Origin: Eubacteriales bacterium
GTDB lineage: Bacteria > Bacillota > Clostridia > Lachnospirales > Lachnospiraceae
Assembly: GCA_030537135.1 (NCBI GenBank)
Contig: JAUNOP010000012.1
Coordinates: 1 to 56,792 of the forward strand
Direction of reading: 5' to 3'
Length of the DNA: 56,792 bases
Position numbers and translations under genes: made by a program. The notes under the pieces are model-generated. The model saw only the letters and a program-made list of their open reading frames with translations, was not told the origin of the DNA and did not search any database. This document shows positions 42,652 to 50,670 of the stretch, piece after piece; positions within the stretch are counted from its first letter, which is position 1, and each line of letters opens with the position of its first letter.

Positions 42652-43053
42652 ATGCATTTAATCAAGGATGAAAATGGGAATCTGATTCATCATGGACATG
42701 AGCATACCCATGAACATGTTCATGCAGATGGAACCACGCATACCCATGCGCATAGCCATGAGAACAGTGATTCTCATGAACATGCGCATGAGACATGCAG
42801 TGAGGGACATCAGCATTGCGGCTCCTGCACTGGAGGCGACTGCAAGAATGAGACAGTGGCCCTTTTAACTTATATGCTTCAGCACAATGAACATCATGCC
42901 ATGGAACTGGACCAGATGGCAGACAACCTCAAGAAGCTTGGAATGGATGCTGCCGCAAAGTCTATTAAGGACGGCGTGAGCGATTTCCAGAAGGGAAATC
43001 TTCGTCTCAGCCTTGCTCTGAACCTGGTAAAGCAGGAGCTTGGTCTGCAGTAA
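42652..43053 (+). CDS. His-rich metal-binding protein of the CODH/ACS cluster
   Basis: A 133-residue soluble protein. Residues 1-58 hold about 17 His in runs such as HGHEHTHEHVHADGTTHTHA and then SHEHAHETCSEGHQHCGSC, with four Cys shortly after. The C-terminal 70 residues are helical (ALLTYMLQHNEHHAMELDQM and SIKDGVSDFQKGNLRLSLAL). His-rich proteins such as CooJ and HypB tails store or pass on nickel for CO dehydrogenase and hydrogenase. Placed first in a nickel-enzyme operon, beside CooT, this one probably does the same; the sequence is not a close CooJ match. AAAGGAG fixes the start at 42652. Confidence 0.75.
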   Translation: MHLIKDENGNLIHHGHEHTHEHVHADGTTHTHAHSHENSDSHEHAHETCSEGHQHCGSCTGGDCKNETVALLTYMLQHNEHHAMELDQMADNLKKLGMDAAAKSIKDGVSDFQKGNLRLSLALNLVKQELGLQ

Positions 43054-43076
43054 TTCACAAAAAGGAGATGAAAAAA

Positions 43077-43259
43077 ATGTGTTTGGCAACCGTATATAAG
43101 GAACAGGATAATTCCGTGATTCTCCGTAATGTCAGCCGCATTGATGTAGACGGCAGAACCATTACGCTTCGGGACATCATGGGAGATGAGACTGTTGTAG
43201 AGGGAGAAATTCTCATGGTGGATCTGGCAAACAGCATTGTAAAGCTGAATTTATGCTAG
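43077..43259 (+). CDS. cooT: CooT-family nickel-binding protein
   Basis: A 60-residue protein of the CooT family, small dimeric beta-barrel proteins that bind one Ni(II) per dimer through Cys2 and assist CO dehydrogenase maturation. The sequence begins MCLATVYKEQDNSVILRNVS and ends with IVKLNLC, a second Cys. Placing the start at 43077 rather than at the ATG at 43068 gives AAGGAG at nine bases and, importantly, puts the Ni-ligand Cys at position 2. It lies between the His-rich protein and metF. Confidence 0.8.
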   Translation: MCLATVYKEQDNSVILRNVSRIDVDGRTITLRDIMGDETVVEGEILMVDLANSIVKLNLC

Positions 43260-43289
43260 ACTGCTAAGCAGAGAGTATTTTAATGTAGC

Positions 43290-43314
43290 GCTTTTCTTTA
43301 GAAAAATGAAAAGC
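43290..43314 (+). terminator. Weak terminator-like hairpin after cooT
   Basis: GCTTTTC (43290-43296) and GAAAAGC (43308-43314) form an AT-rich 7-bp stem followed by CTTATT. It may cause partial termination after the nickel genes. Confidence 0.35.
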
Positions 43315-43330
43315 CTTATTAAATATATAA

Positions 43331-43405
43331 CATATGTTTTAAAAACATATGATCAGCCGGATCCGGATCCGGTCGGCTGGCTGCCTGCCCAGGCAACGGG
43401 GCAGG
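43331..43405 (+). promoter_or_regulatory. Stack of palindromes upstream of metF
   Basis: Three dyads follow each other. CATATGTTTT-A-AAAACATATG is at 43331-43351. CAGCCG...CGGCTG (43354-43379) encloses two overlapping CCGGATCCGG palindromes. CCTGCCC...GGGCAGG is at 43384-43405. No T run follows. They could form one structured leader or hold operators; no known riboswitch is matched. Confidence 0.5.
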
Positions 43406-43439
43406 TAAAAAAATCACGAAAGCGGAGGTAATGAAAAAA

Positions 43440-44363
43440 ATGTCAGTCAAATTATCAGCACTCATGAAGGAAAGGCAGCTTCTTTCTTTTGAACTTTTCC
43501 CGCCAAAGACAGATGTGGGTATGGAGAAGCTCCCGGGAACTATTGAAAAGCTGTGTGAGTTCAAGCCGGAATATATTTCCTGTACATACGGCGCAGGCGG
43601 AACTAATGTAGGAAAGAACATGGATGTATGTAAGATGATTCAGAACGCGGGAACAATTCCTGTAACTCATTTTACCTGCATCGGCAACACCCGTGAGGGA
43701 ATCAAGGAGCAGCTCCAGAATTATCTGGACAATGGCGTGGATCATATGCTGGCGCTCCGCGGAGATCTTCCTTTTGGATGGACAGGAACAGGCGGAGACT
43801 TCAAATATGCCACAGACCTGGTAGCCTTTGTGCGCAAGGAGTTCGGTGATAAGATCGAGATTGCAGTTGCAGGCTCTCCTGAGGGACATATTGCATGCCG
43901 CAGCTTGGAAGCAGATATTGCCGTTCTCAAGCAGAAGCAGGACAATGGCGCTGACTATATCATGACTCAGCTCTGCTGGGATATGGAACAGTTCAAGCGC
44001 TGGCTGGATGCTATCCGCACCGCAGGCGTTACTCTGCCGGTTGACGTAGGTATCATGCCGATTCTGGATCAGGCAGCTACCATCAATATGGCGCTTTCCC
44101 GCAATGGCTGCGTGATGCCGCGTAAGCTGTGCGAGATTATTTCCAAGCACTGGATTTTCCCGAATCCATTTGACAAGGCTCCATTTGACGCAGCAGTTGA
44201 CCAGAAGAAGGCAGACTTTAAGAAGGCTGGTATTGAGTATACGATCGAGCAGATTGATGAGTACCGCGCACTGGGCATTAACGGTATCCATCTGTACGCT
44301 CTGAATAAGTGGAAAGATGTTACAGACATTATCAATCAGTCTGGTATCCGTACTCTGGTATAA
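43440..44363 (+). CDS. metF: 5,10-Methylenetetrahydrofolate reductase
   Basis: A 307-residue flavin-dependent TIM-barrel enzyme that reduces methylene-THF to methyl-THF, the last step of the methyl branch. The opening LLSFELFPPKTDVGMEKLPG carries the catalytic Glu. CTYGAGGTNVGKN, HMLALRGDLPFGWTGTGGDF and TQLCWDMEQFKRWLDAIR (FAD and folate contacts) are typical. MetV, the Fe-S partner in many acetogens, is not encoded beside it in this window, so the enzyme may work as MetF alone or with a distant partner. I prefer the ATG at 43440, since GGAGG lies only two bases before the ATG at 43431. Methyl-THF goes to AcsE. Confidence 0.92.
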   Translation: MSVKLSALMKERQLLSFELFPPKTDVGMEKLPGTIEKLCEFKPEYISCTYGAGGTNVGKNMDVCKMIQNAGTIPVTHFTCIGNTREGIKEQLQNYLDNGVDHMLALRGDLPFGWTGTGGDFKYATDLVAFVRKEFGDKIEIAVAGSPEGHIACRSLEADIAVLKQKQDNGADYIMTQLCWDMEQFKRWLDAIRTAGVTLPVDVGIMPILDQAATINMALSRNGCVMPRKLCEIISKHWIFPNPFDKAPFDAAVDQKKADFKKAGIEYTIEQIDEYRALGINGIHLYALNKWKDVTDIINQSGIRTLV

Positions 44364-44399
44364 GAAAATAGATAATTTTTTCAGGAGGTGCCCGTATTC

Positions 44400-45170
44400 A
44401 TGGCACATGTAATAGCTGTCGCCGGTAAAGGCGGCGTTGGGAAAACCACACTGTGTGGAATGATGATTCAATATCTTTGTGAAAAAGGAAAAGGACCCAT
44501 CCTGGCTGTAGACGCAGATGCAAATTCCAATCTGAATGAAGTTCTCGGAGTTCAGGTGGAAACCACTCTGGGAGATATAAGAGAAGAAATTGCCCGTGCA
44601 GAGCTGGCAAAGGAGAATCCTATCCCAGCAGGCATGTCAAAGGCAGATTATGCAGAACTCCGCTTTGAGGACGCTCTTGTGGAGGATGATGATTTTGACC
44701 TGCTTGTCATGGGACGCACGCAGGGAAAGGGCTGCTATTGTTTTGTAAACGGATTGCTTCAGACTCAGCTTGCAAAATATCAGAACAGCTACCCCTATTT
44801 TGTGGTGGACAATGAGGCCGGTATGGAGCATATCAGCAGAGGCGTTCTGCCTACAATGCAGACCTGTATTCTGGTGAGCGATTGTTCCAGGAGAGGTATC
44901 CAGGCGGTAGGACGTATTGCTAGGCTTGTGGAGGAATGCGGAATGAAGCCCAGGACAATGGGACTGATTGTGAATCGGGCTCCAGGCGGCGTACTCAACG
45001 ACGGCATCAAGGAAGAAATTCAGATTCAGGGACTTCGCCTTCTCGGTGTGGTCCCGCAGGATGAAATGGTATATGAATATGACTGCGAAGGCAGGGCAAC
45101 AGTATCTCTTCCAGAGGACAATCCTGTGAAGAAGGCTCTGCGTTCTATTGTGGACAGTCTGGAATTATGA
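44400..45170 (+). CDS. cooC: CooC-type nickel-insertion ATPase (first copy)
   Basis: A 256-residue MinD/ArsA-like P-loop ATPase that puts nickel into the C-cluster of CO dehydrogenase. It has the deviant Walker A GKGGVGKTTLCG with the signature Lys, the C-x-C metal pair in GKGCYCFVNGLLQTQL, and VDNEAGMEHISRGVLP as the Walker B/switch region. AGGAGG is 11 bases before the ATG at 44400; a GTG at 44388 overlaps that site. It precedes acsA. A second, more standard copy follows acsA. Confidence 0.88.
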   Translation: MAHVIAVAGKGGVGKTTLCGMMIQYLCEKGKGPILAVDADANSNLNEVLGVQVETTLGDIREEIARAELAKENPIPAGMSKADYAELRFEDALVEDDDFDLLVMGRTQGKGCYCFVNGLLQTQLAKYQNSYPYFVVDNEAGMEHISRGVLPTMQTCILVSDCSRRGIQAVGRIARLVEECGMKPRTMGLIVNRAPGGVLNDGIKEEIQIQGLRLLGVVPQDEMVYEYDCEGRATVSLPEDNPVKKALRSIVDSLEL

Positions 45171-45183
45171 AGCTGACACCCCA

Positions 45184-45203
45184 GCCGCAGTACCCTCTGC
45201 GGC
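45184..45203 (+). promoter_or_regulatory. Hairpin in the cooC-acsA gap
   Basis: GCCGCAG (45184-45190) and CTGCGGC (45197-45203) form an exact stem with a six-base loop and no T run. The remaining gap up to 45397 is plain, apart from an AT-rich stretch ahead of the acsA ribosome site. Confidence 0.4.
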
Positions 45204-45397
45204 CGGGATGTTCTGCGGTTAGACAAAAATCGGGTGAAAAGCTGGACGTACAATCCATATGGATGCTGCTCCGGGAATTTTTTACTTTCTCATAACCCAT
45301 GGGAGGGGATGGGATATTGCTCACCGGTTTTCAAGAAAAAAATATAAAAAGACGATGTACATGAAGCCATGTATAGGAATTGATAAGGAGGTCAATA

Positions 45398-47290
45398 ATG
45401 AGTGAATTCAAATTAACTACAGTGGAAGAATTCGAAGCGGGTACGAACCGACTGCTGGAGACTGGAGAAAAGGTAGGCGCTGACGCGTGGCAGTACCGTG
45501 TAAAAAAACAGACTCCGCACTGTAAATTCGGCGAGCAGGGCGTATGCTGCCGTATCTGTTCTATGGGACCTTGCCGTATCACACCAAAGGCGCCGAGAGG
45601 AATTTGCGGTTGTGATGCGCATGGTATTGTAGGAAGAAATTATCTGAAATTTACTGCAGGCGGAGCCGCTACACATTCTGACCATGGACGTGAAATCTGC
45701 CATACCCTGTACTGCACAAGCCCTGACGGAAATTACAAGGTAAAAGACCCTGAGAAGCTCATTCGTATCGCAAAGGAGTGGGGAGTAGAGACAGAGGGTA
45801 AGGATATCTATGATCTGGCTCATGAGGTAGCTTATATGGGACTTTCTGAATATGGAAAGGTATTCGGATATCAGAACTTCTTAAAGAGAGCTCCAAAGCA
45901 TACACAGGAAATCTGGGAGAGAGAGGAGATTGCTCCTCGTGCGATTGACCGTGAGGTTTCCTGTTCCTTACATATGACTCATATGGGATGTTCCTCCAAG
46001 CCGGAAGCCCTGATTCGCCAGGCATTAAGAGCAGGCCTGTCCGATGGCTGGGGCGGCTCCATGGCAGGAACCGAGTTTTCTGACGTTCTGTTCGGAACTC
46101 CAAAACCAATTGAGACAGAGGCAAACCTGGGCGTTATGGTTGCCGAGAATGTGAACATCGTTGTTCATGGACATGATCCGAGCCTTTCTGAGATGATCTG
46201 CGAGTATGCAGACAGCAAGGAAATGATCGACTATGCAAAATCCATGGGAGCACAGGGAATCACCGTATCTGGTGTATGCTGTACCTCCAATGAGGTTGCT
46301 ATGCGCCGCGGAATTCCGATGGCAGGAAACTTCCTGCAGCAGGAAAATGTAGTTCTGACAGGCGCCTGCGAGGCAATTGTGGTTGACGTTCAGTGCATCT
46401 TCCCTGCACTTGGACCGCTTTCTAAGTGCTTCCACACCAAATTTGTGACAACCTCTCCAATCGCACAGATGCCGGAATCCGATTATATCCGTTTCAGCCC
46501 GGAAAATGCAGGAGAGAATGCAAAGGCTATTGTAAAGCTGGCTATTGAGAACTTTAAGAACAGAAGACCTGAGCTGGTTCACATTCCGCAGATGAAGCAG
46601 AAGGCAACCGTAGGCTACTCTGTAGAAGCAATCGTAAAGGTTCTTGACGGCGTTACCAATTCCCAGGTAGATGAGACTGGAACCACCAAGCCTCTGCTTG
46701 AGTGCATCACCTCTGGAGTTATCCGCGGAGCTGTTGCCATGGTTGGCTGCAACAACCCGAAGGTAAGACCAGATACCGCACATATCGAGTTGATGAAGAA
46801 GCTCATTGCAAATGATATTATTGTCATTGCGTCAGGATGCTCCGCACAGGCTGCTGCAAAGGCAGGACTTATGGATAAGGCTGCAAAGTCTCTTTGCGGA
46901 GACGGTCTGAAGCGTGTCTGTGAGCTGGCAGACATTCCTCCTGTATTACATATGGGATCCTGTGTGGATATCAGCCGTATGATGGTTCTGGCAGCAACCC
47001 TTGCAAAGGATTCTGGACTGAATATCTCCCAGCTCCCTGTTGTAGGCTGCGCACCAGAGTGGATGTCCGAAAAGGCTGTTTCTATCGGAAATTACGTAGT
47101 AGCTACTGGTATTGATACATTCCTTGGCGTAGCACCATATGTGACAGGTTCCACACAGGTGGTAGATCTTCTGACAAATGGAATCAGAGACTGGGTAGAG
47201 GCTGCTTACACAGTAGAGACGGATATCGAGAAGCTGGTTGACAAGATGATTGAAAGAATTGAAGAAAAGAGAACAGCTCTGGGAATCTAA
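45398..47290 (+). CDS. acsA: CO dehydrogenase, catalytic subunit
   Basis: A 630-residue Ni-Fe-S enzyme that reduces CO2 to CO for AcsB (and oxidises CO). N-terminal Cys of the D- and B-clusters are in CKFGEQGVCCRICSMGPCRI and GICGCDAHG. C-cluster ligands follow in order: HGHDPSLSEM (His), GVCCTSNEV, VDVQCIFPAL, MVGCNNPKVR, ASGCSAQAAAKAG and HMGSCVDISRM. The frame is full length. AGGAGG lies eight bases before the ATG at 45398. It is flanked by two cooC genes, so nickel loading is coupled in the operon. Confidence 0.96.
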   Translation: MSEFKLTTVEEFEAGTNRLLETGEKVGADAWQYRVKKQTPHCKFGEQGVCCRICSMGPCRITPKAPRGICGCDAHGIVGRNYLKFTAGGAATHSDHGREICHTLYCTSPDGNYKVKDPEKLIRIAKEWGVETEGKDIYDLAHEVAYMGLSEYGKVFGYQNFLKRAPKHTQEIWEREEIAPRAIDREVSCSLHMTHMGCSSKPEALIRQALRAGLSDGWGGSMAGTEFSDVLFGTPKPIETEANLGVMVAENVNIVVHGHDPSLSEMICEYADSKEMIDYAKSMGAQGITVSGVCCTSNEVAMRRGIPMAGNFLQQENVVLTGACEAIVVDVQCIFPALGPLSKCFHTKFVTTSPIAQMPESDYIRFSPENAGENAKAIVKLAIENFKNRRPELVHIPQMKQKATVGYSVEAIVKVLDGVTNSQVDETGTTKPLLECITSGVIRGAVAMVGCNNPKVRPDTAHIELMKKLIANDIIVIASGCSAQAAAKAGLMDKAAKSLCGDGLKRVCELADIPPVLHMGSCVDISRMMVLAATLAKDSGLNISQLPVVGCAPEWMSEKAVSIGNYVVATGIDTFLGVAPYVTGSTQVVDLLTNGIRDWVEAAYTVETDIEKLVDKMIERIEEKRTALGI

Positions 47291-47323
47291 TCTGGCAGCC
47301 GGAAACGGCAGGGATTAGGGCCG

Positions 47324-47355
47324 GCGGCAAGACAGAGAATCGTCTGTTTTGCCGC
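47324..47355 (+). promoter_or_regulatory. Hairpin in the acsA-cooC gap
   Basis: GCGGCAAGACAGA (47324-47336) pairs with TCTGTTTTGCCGC (47343-47355) over a six-base loop, 12 Watson-Crick pairs plus one G-U, with no T run after it. It could protect the 3' end of acsA mRNA or slow read-through. Confidence 0.5.
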
Positions 47356-47392
47356 ACAGGGCTGTAGAATAAATAAAGGCGGATGAAAGAAA

Positions 47393-48157
47393 ATGAAGAT
47401 TGCAGTAACAGGAAAAGGCGGCGTTGGAAAAACAACCTTTGCGGCGACTCTGGCGCGACTCTATGCAGCAGAGGGCAGACCGGTTCTGGCAGCGGATGTG
47501 GATCCAGATGCAAATCTGGGGCTTGCGCTTGGATTTGATGAGGAAACTCTGGATTCCATTGTTCCCATATCAAAGATGCGAAGGCTCGTGGAGGAACGAA
47601 CAGGGGCAACACCAGGAAATCAGTTTTACCATCTGAATCCAAAGGTGGATGATATCCCTGACAAATATGGAAAGCTCTGCAACGGCGTGCGCCTTTTGGT
47701 TCTTGGAACTGTGGAAACAGGCGGAGCTGGCTGCGTGTGTCCGGAGCATGTCATGCTGAAGAGAATTATCAGCAACCTTGTGCTGCGCAGAGAGGACGTT
47801 GTGATTCTGGATATGGAGGCAGGCCTTGAGCATCTGGGTCGCGGAACCACAGAGGGAATGGACGCCTTTATTGTGGTGATTGAGCCAGGAGCAAGAAGCG
47901 TACAGACCTACAGAAATGTAAAGCGTCTTGCAAAGGATCTGGGAGTTTCCCAGGTCAAGGTAGTTGCCAACAAGGTGCGGGATGAAGAGGACGAGGCTTT
48001 TATACGTGCAAAAATTCCGTCAGAGGATCTTCTTGGAATGATTCATTACAATACACAGGTAATTGACGCGGACAGACAGGGCAAATCTCCCTATGATTTC
48101 AGTGAAGCAGTTACCAGTGAAATTCGAGCCATCAAAGAAAAAATCGATCGTCAATGA
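47393..48157 (+). CDS. acsF: CooC/AcsF-type nickel-insertion ATPase (second copy)
   Basis: A 254-residue P-loop ATPase with GKGGVGKTTFAATLARLY, the C-x-C motif in TGGAGCVCPEHVMLKRII, LDMEAGLEHLGRGTTEGMDA and VANKVRDEEDEAF. This is the standard CooC/AcsF form; AcsF matures acetyl-CoA synthase and CooC matures CO dehydrogenase. It lies 24 bases before acsB, which suggests AcsF, but the two families are hard to tell apart by sequence alone. The ribosome site (GGCGGATGAAAG) is ordinary. Confidence 0.88.
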   Translation: MKIAVTGKGGVGKTTFAATLARLYAAEGRPVLAADVDPDANLGLALGFDEETLDSIVPISKMRRLVEERTGATPGNQFYHLNPKVDDIPDKYGKLCNGVRLLVLGTVETGGAGCVCPEHVMLKRIISNLVLRREDVVILDMEAGLEHLGRGTTEGMDAFIVVIEPGARSVQTYRNVKRLAKDLGVSQVKVVANKVRDEEDEAFIRAKIPSEDLLGMIHYNTQVIDADRQGKSPYDFSEAVTSEIRAIKEKIDRQ

Positions 48158-48181
48158 TCGTAAAATATAGGAGGTATAACA

Positions 48182-50308
48182 GTGACTTTATTTGAAAGTG
48201 TTTTCGCGGGAAATGATGCAGTCTATGGATTGACCGAAGGCGCCATCAATCAGGCAATTGAGCAGTATGGAGCTGACAAGGCGGTCAGCTTTCCGAATAC
48301 CGCATATTCTCTGCCATGTTACTATGCAGTAACCGGTGTGAAAATCAACACCCTGGCAGAGCTGAAGGAAGCTCTTGGCGTTGTTAAGAGCCTTATGACA
48401 AGAGAGAAGAGAACCCATGACGTGTTTATGTCCGGTGTTGCTACTGCCCTGTGTGCAGAGTTCATCGAGGTTCTGAAATATATGGACGGCGCAGTTCCTT
48501 ATGCAGAGCCATGCTACGGCCATCTGGCAGACGCAGTTATCCGTGAGCTTGGTGTTCCGCTTGTTACCGGAGATATCCCTGGCGTTGCCGTTATTCTTGG
48601 TGCAGCTCCTTCTCCGGAAGAGGCAGCAGCTCTTGTAAAATCCTATCAGGCACAGGGCATCCTGATTACTCTGGTAGGAGATATTATTGATCAGCTTGCA
48701 GAAATCGGCTACAAGACCGGCGCAAATGTGCGTGTCATTCCTCTGGGCAAGGATGTAACCTCTGTTATCCATGTAGTATCCGTAGCTCTCCGTGCTGCCC
48801 TGATTTTCGGTAATGTAAAGCCAGGAGACGCTGCTACTCTGATGGAATATACAATGAAGAGAGTGCCTGCATTTGTAAATGCATTTGCTCCTCTGAACGA
48901 TGTTATCGTGGCCTGCGGAGCCGGCGCAATCGCTCTTGGCTTCCCGGTTATCACCAATCAGGAGGATGTTGCAAGAGTTCCGAAGAGCCTTATCTGCCAG
49001 ACAGATATCTCCAAGTGGAATGCAACTTCCCTGGAAGCCCGTGACATTAAGATTAAGATTACCAATATTGACATTCCGGTTGCTTTTGCTTCTGCATTTG
49101 AGGGCGAAATTATCCGCCGTAAGGATATGCAGGTAGAATTCGACGGTTCCCGTGTAGACTGCGCAGAGCTTGTTCATACCTGCGAGGCAAGCGAGGTAGA
49201 GGATCATAAGATTACCGTAATTGGACCAGAAGCAGACGAGATGGCTCTCGGAAGCAAGAACAGCATTGCTTATGTGGTAAAGGTTGCCGGCAAGAACATG
49301 CAGCCTGACTTTGAGCCTGTTATTGAGCGTAAGTTCCACAACTATATCAACTGCATTGAGGGTGTATATCACACCGGTCAGAGAGACATGCAGCGTATCC
49401 GTATCAGCATTGACGCCTTTAATGCAGGCTTCCGTATCAAGCATATTGGAGAGGTTCTGTATGCACAGGTTAAGAATGAGTTTGACGCTGTTGTAGACAA
49501 GTGCGAGGTTATTATCTACACAGATCCTGCAGAATGTACCAGAATCCGTCATGAGGTGGCTATCCCGATTTTCAATCAGCGTGATGACCGTCTGGCAAAC
49601 CTGACGGATGAGAGCGTAGATGTATACTACACCTGTATCCTCTGCCAGGCCTTCTCCCCGTCTCATGTATGTATCGTTACTCCTGAAAGACTTGGTCTGT
49701 GCGGCGCTGTTTCATGGCTGGATGCAAAGGCTACCAATGAGCTTGACCCTGCAGGACCCTGCCAGATTGTTACAAAGACCCGTCCGATTGACGAGGAGCT
49801 TGGTTCCTATGAGGATGTAGACGAGGCTGTTAAGAAATATTCTCAGGGCGCTCTGGAGCATGTTACTTTGTACTCCATTATGCAGGATCCGATGACCTCC
49901 TGCGGATGCTTTGAGTGTATCTGCGGTATCGAGCCATTCTCCAATGGCGTGGTTATCGCAAACCGTGAGTATGCAGGCATGACTCCTCTTGGAATGACCT
50001 TCCCGGAGATGGCTTCCATGACCGGCGGCGGTGTACAGACACCTGGATTTATGGGACATGGCAAGCACTTCATTGCTTCCAAGAAATTCATGAAGGCTGA
50101 GGGCGGCATTGAGAGAATCGTATGGATGCCTAAGGAGCTGAAGGAGTTTGTTGCAGACAGACTGAATGCTTCTGCAAAGGAACTGTACGGAATTGAGAAC
50201 TTCACAGATATGATCGGTGATGAGACGGTTGCACAGGATCCGGAGACTCTGGTAGAGTTCCTGACAGAAAAGGGACATCCGGCTCTTATGATGGATCCGA
50301 TGATGTAA
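48182..50308 (+). CDS. acsB: Acetyl-CoA synthase, catalytic subunit
   Basis: A 708-residue Ni-Ni-4Fe4S enzyme that joins CO, the methyl group from the corrinoid protein and CoA to acetyl-CoA. A-cluster ligands are in CILCQAFSPSHVCIVTPERL followed by GLCGAVSW (about 484-510) and SCGCFECICG (about 573), with the Cys-Gly-Cys that holds the distal nickel. The N-terminal domain that contacts CO dehydrogenase is complete. GTG start, with AGGAGG eight bases upstream. The gap after it contains a long hairpin and a new promoter. Confidence 0.96.
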   Translation: MTLFESVFAGNDAVYGLTEGAINQAIEQYGADKAVSFPNTAYSLPCYYAVTGVKINTLAELKEALGVVKSLMTREKRTHDVFMSGVATALCAEFIEVLKYMDGAVPYAEPCYGHLADAVIRELGVPLVTGDIPGVAVILGAAPSPEEAAALVKSYQAQGILITLVGDIIDQLAEIGYKTGANVRVIPLGKDVTSVIHVVSVALRAALIFGNVKPGDAATLMEYTMKRVPAFVNAFAPLNDVIVACGAGAIALGFPVITNQEDVARVPKSLICQTDISKWNATSLEARDIKIKITNIDIPVAFASAFEGEIIRRKDMQVEFDGSRVDCAELVHTCEASEVEDHKITVIGPEADEMALGSKNSIAYVVKVAGKNMQPDFEPVIERKFHNYINCIEGVYHTGQRDMQRIRISIDAFNAGFRIKHIGEVLYAQVKNEFDAVVDKCEVIIYTDPAECTRIRHEVAIPIFNQRDDRLANLTDESVDVYYTCILCQAFSPSHVCIVTPERLGLCGAVSWLDAKATNELDPAGPCQIVTKTRPIDEELGSYEDVDEAVKKYSQGALEHVTLYSIMQDPMTSCGCFECICGIEPFSNGVVIANREYAGMTPLGMTFPEMASMTGGGVQTPGFMGHGKHFIASKKFMKAEGGIERIVWMPKELKEFVADRLNASAKELYGIENFTDMIGDETVAQDPETLVEFLTEKGHPALMMDPMM

Positions 50309-50371
50309 TTCTATCCTTAAAACAATGGCTTTTTGACACAGTTTTCTTTCCCACCGGGAATTTGAATCAGG

Positions 50372-50413
50372 CAAACCACGCGGAGAAATGCCCTGGCATT
50401 TCTCTGTGGTTTG
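50372..50413 (+). terminator. Long hairpin after acsB
   Basis: CAAACCAC and GAGAAATGCC (50372-50392) pair with GGCATTTCTC and GTGGTTTG (50395-50413) around a two-base loop, 18 pairs with a 3x1 internal loop. No T run follows, so it may act as a Rho-aided terminator or an mRNA end stabiliser. Confidence 0.5.
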
Positions 50414-50499
50414 ACGGAACCGGCACCTCTGCCACATAAAGCGGAATATGTCTCCAGAAATGCCTGGTTTCCTATATAAATTGAGTTTTTTGCGGCCCG

Positions 50500-50534
50500 T
50501 TGACTTGTCAATAAAACTCAGAATATAGTATACT
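50500..50534 (+). promoter_or_regulatory. Tandem overlapping promoters of acsD-acsC-acsE
   Basis: TTGACT (50500-50505) with TATAGT (50524-50529), and TTGTCA (50505-50510) with TATACT (50529-50534), both with an 18-base spacer, lie five bases apart. They allow the corrinoid protein and methyltransferase genes to be expressed apart from acsA-acsB. Confidence 0.65.
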
Positions 50535-50670
50535 ATGAGAGGAAAGCTTTCTGCTGTTTTTTTGAATCAGTAACAGAAGCGCTTTTCATAGCACTAATCT
50601 TAACAGTTTTATGCTCTTATCAAAGCGGAGTAAGAGTGTAACATTATTTTATCAAGGAGGCTTACAAGAA

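Larger units (their letters stand above)
50309..50670 (+). other. Gap between acsB and acsD with hairpin, tandem promoter and leader
   Basis: About 360 bases without a gene. They hold a long hairpin (50372-50413), two overlapping promoters (50500-50534) and an acsD leader of about 130 bases. The leader carries AT-rich short dyads, for example CTCTTA...TAAGAG at about 50612-50637. I recognise no cobalamin or other riboswitch. Confidence 0.6.

Noticed and set aside
43331-43430. THF or SAM riboswitch before metF
   Set aside because: The stems do not match the conserved cores of these classes as I know them; kept only as an unexplained structure.
45398-47290. Hybrid-cluster protein or hydrogenase instead of CO dehydrogenase
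   Set aside because: The ordered C-cluster ligands (HGHDPSLSEM, VDVQCIFPAL, MVGCNNPK, ASGCSAQ, GSCVDISR) are specific to CooS/AcsA.
50535-50670. Cobalamin riboswitch in the acsD leader
   Set aside because: The leader is too short and lacks the B12-box-like conserved block; only small AT-rich dyads are present.
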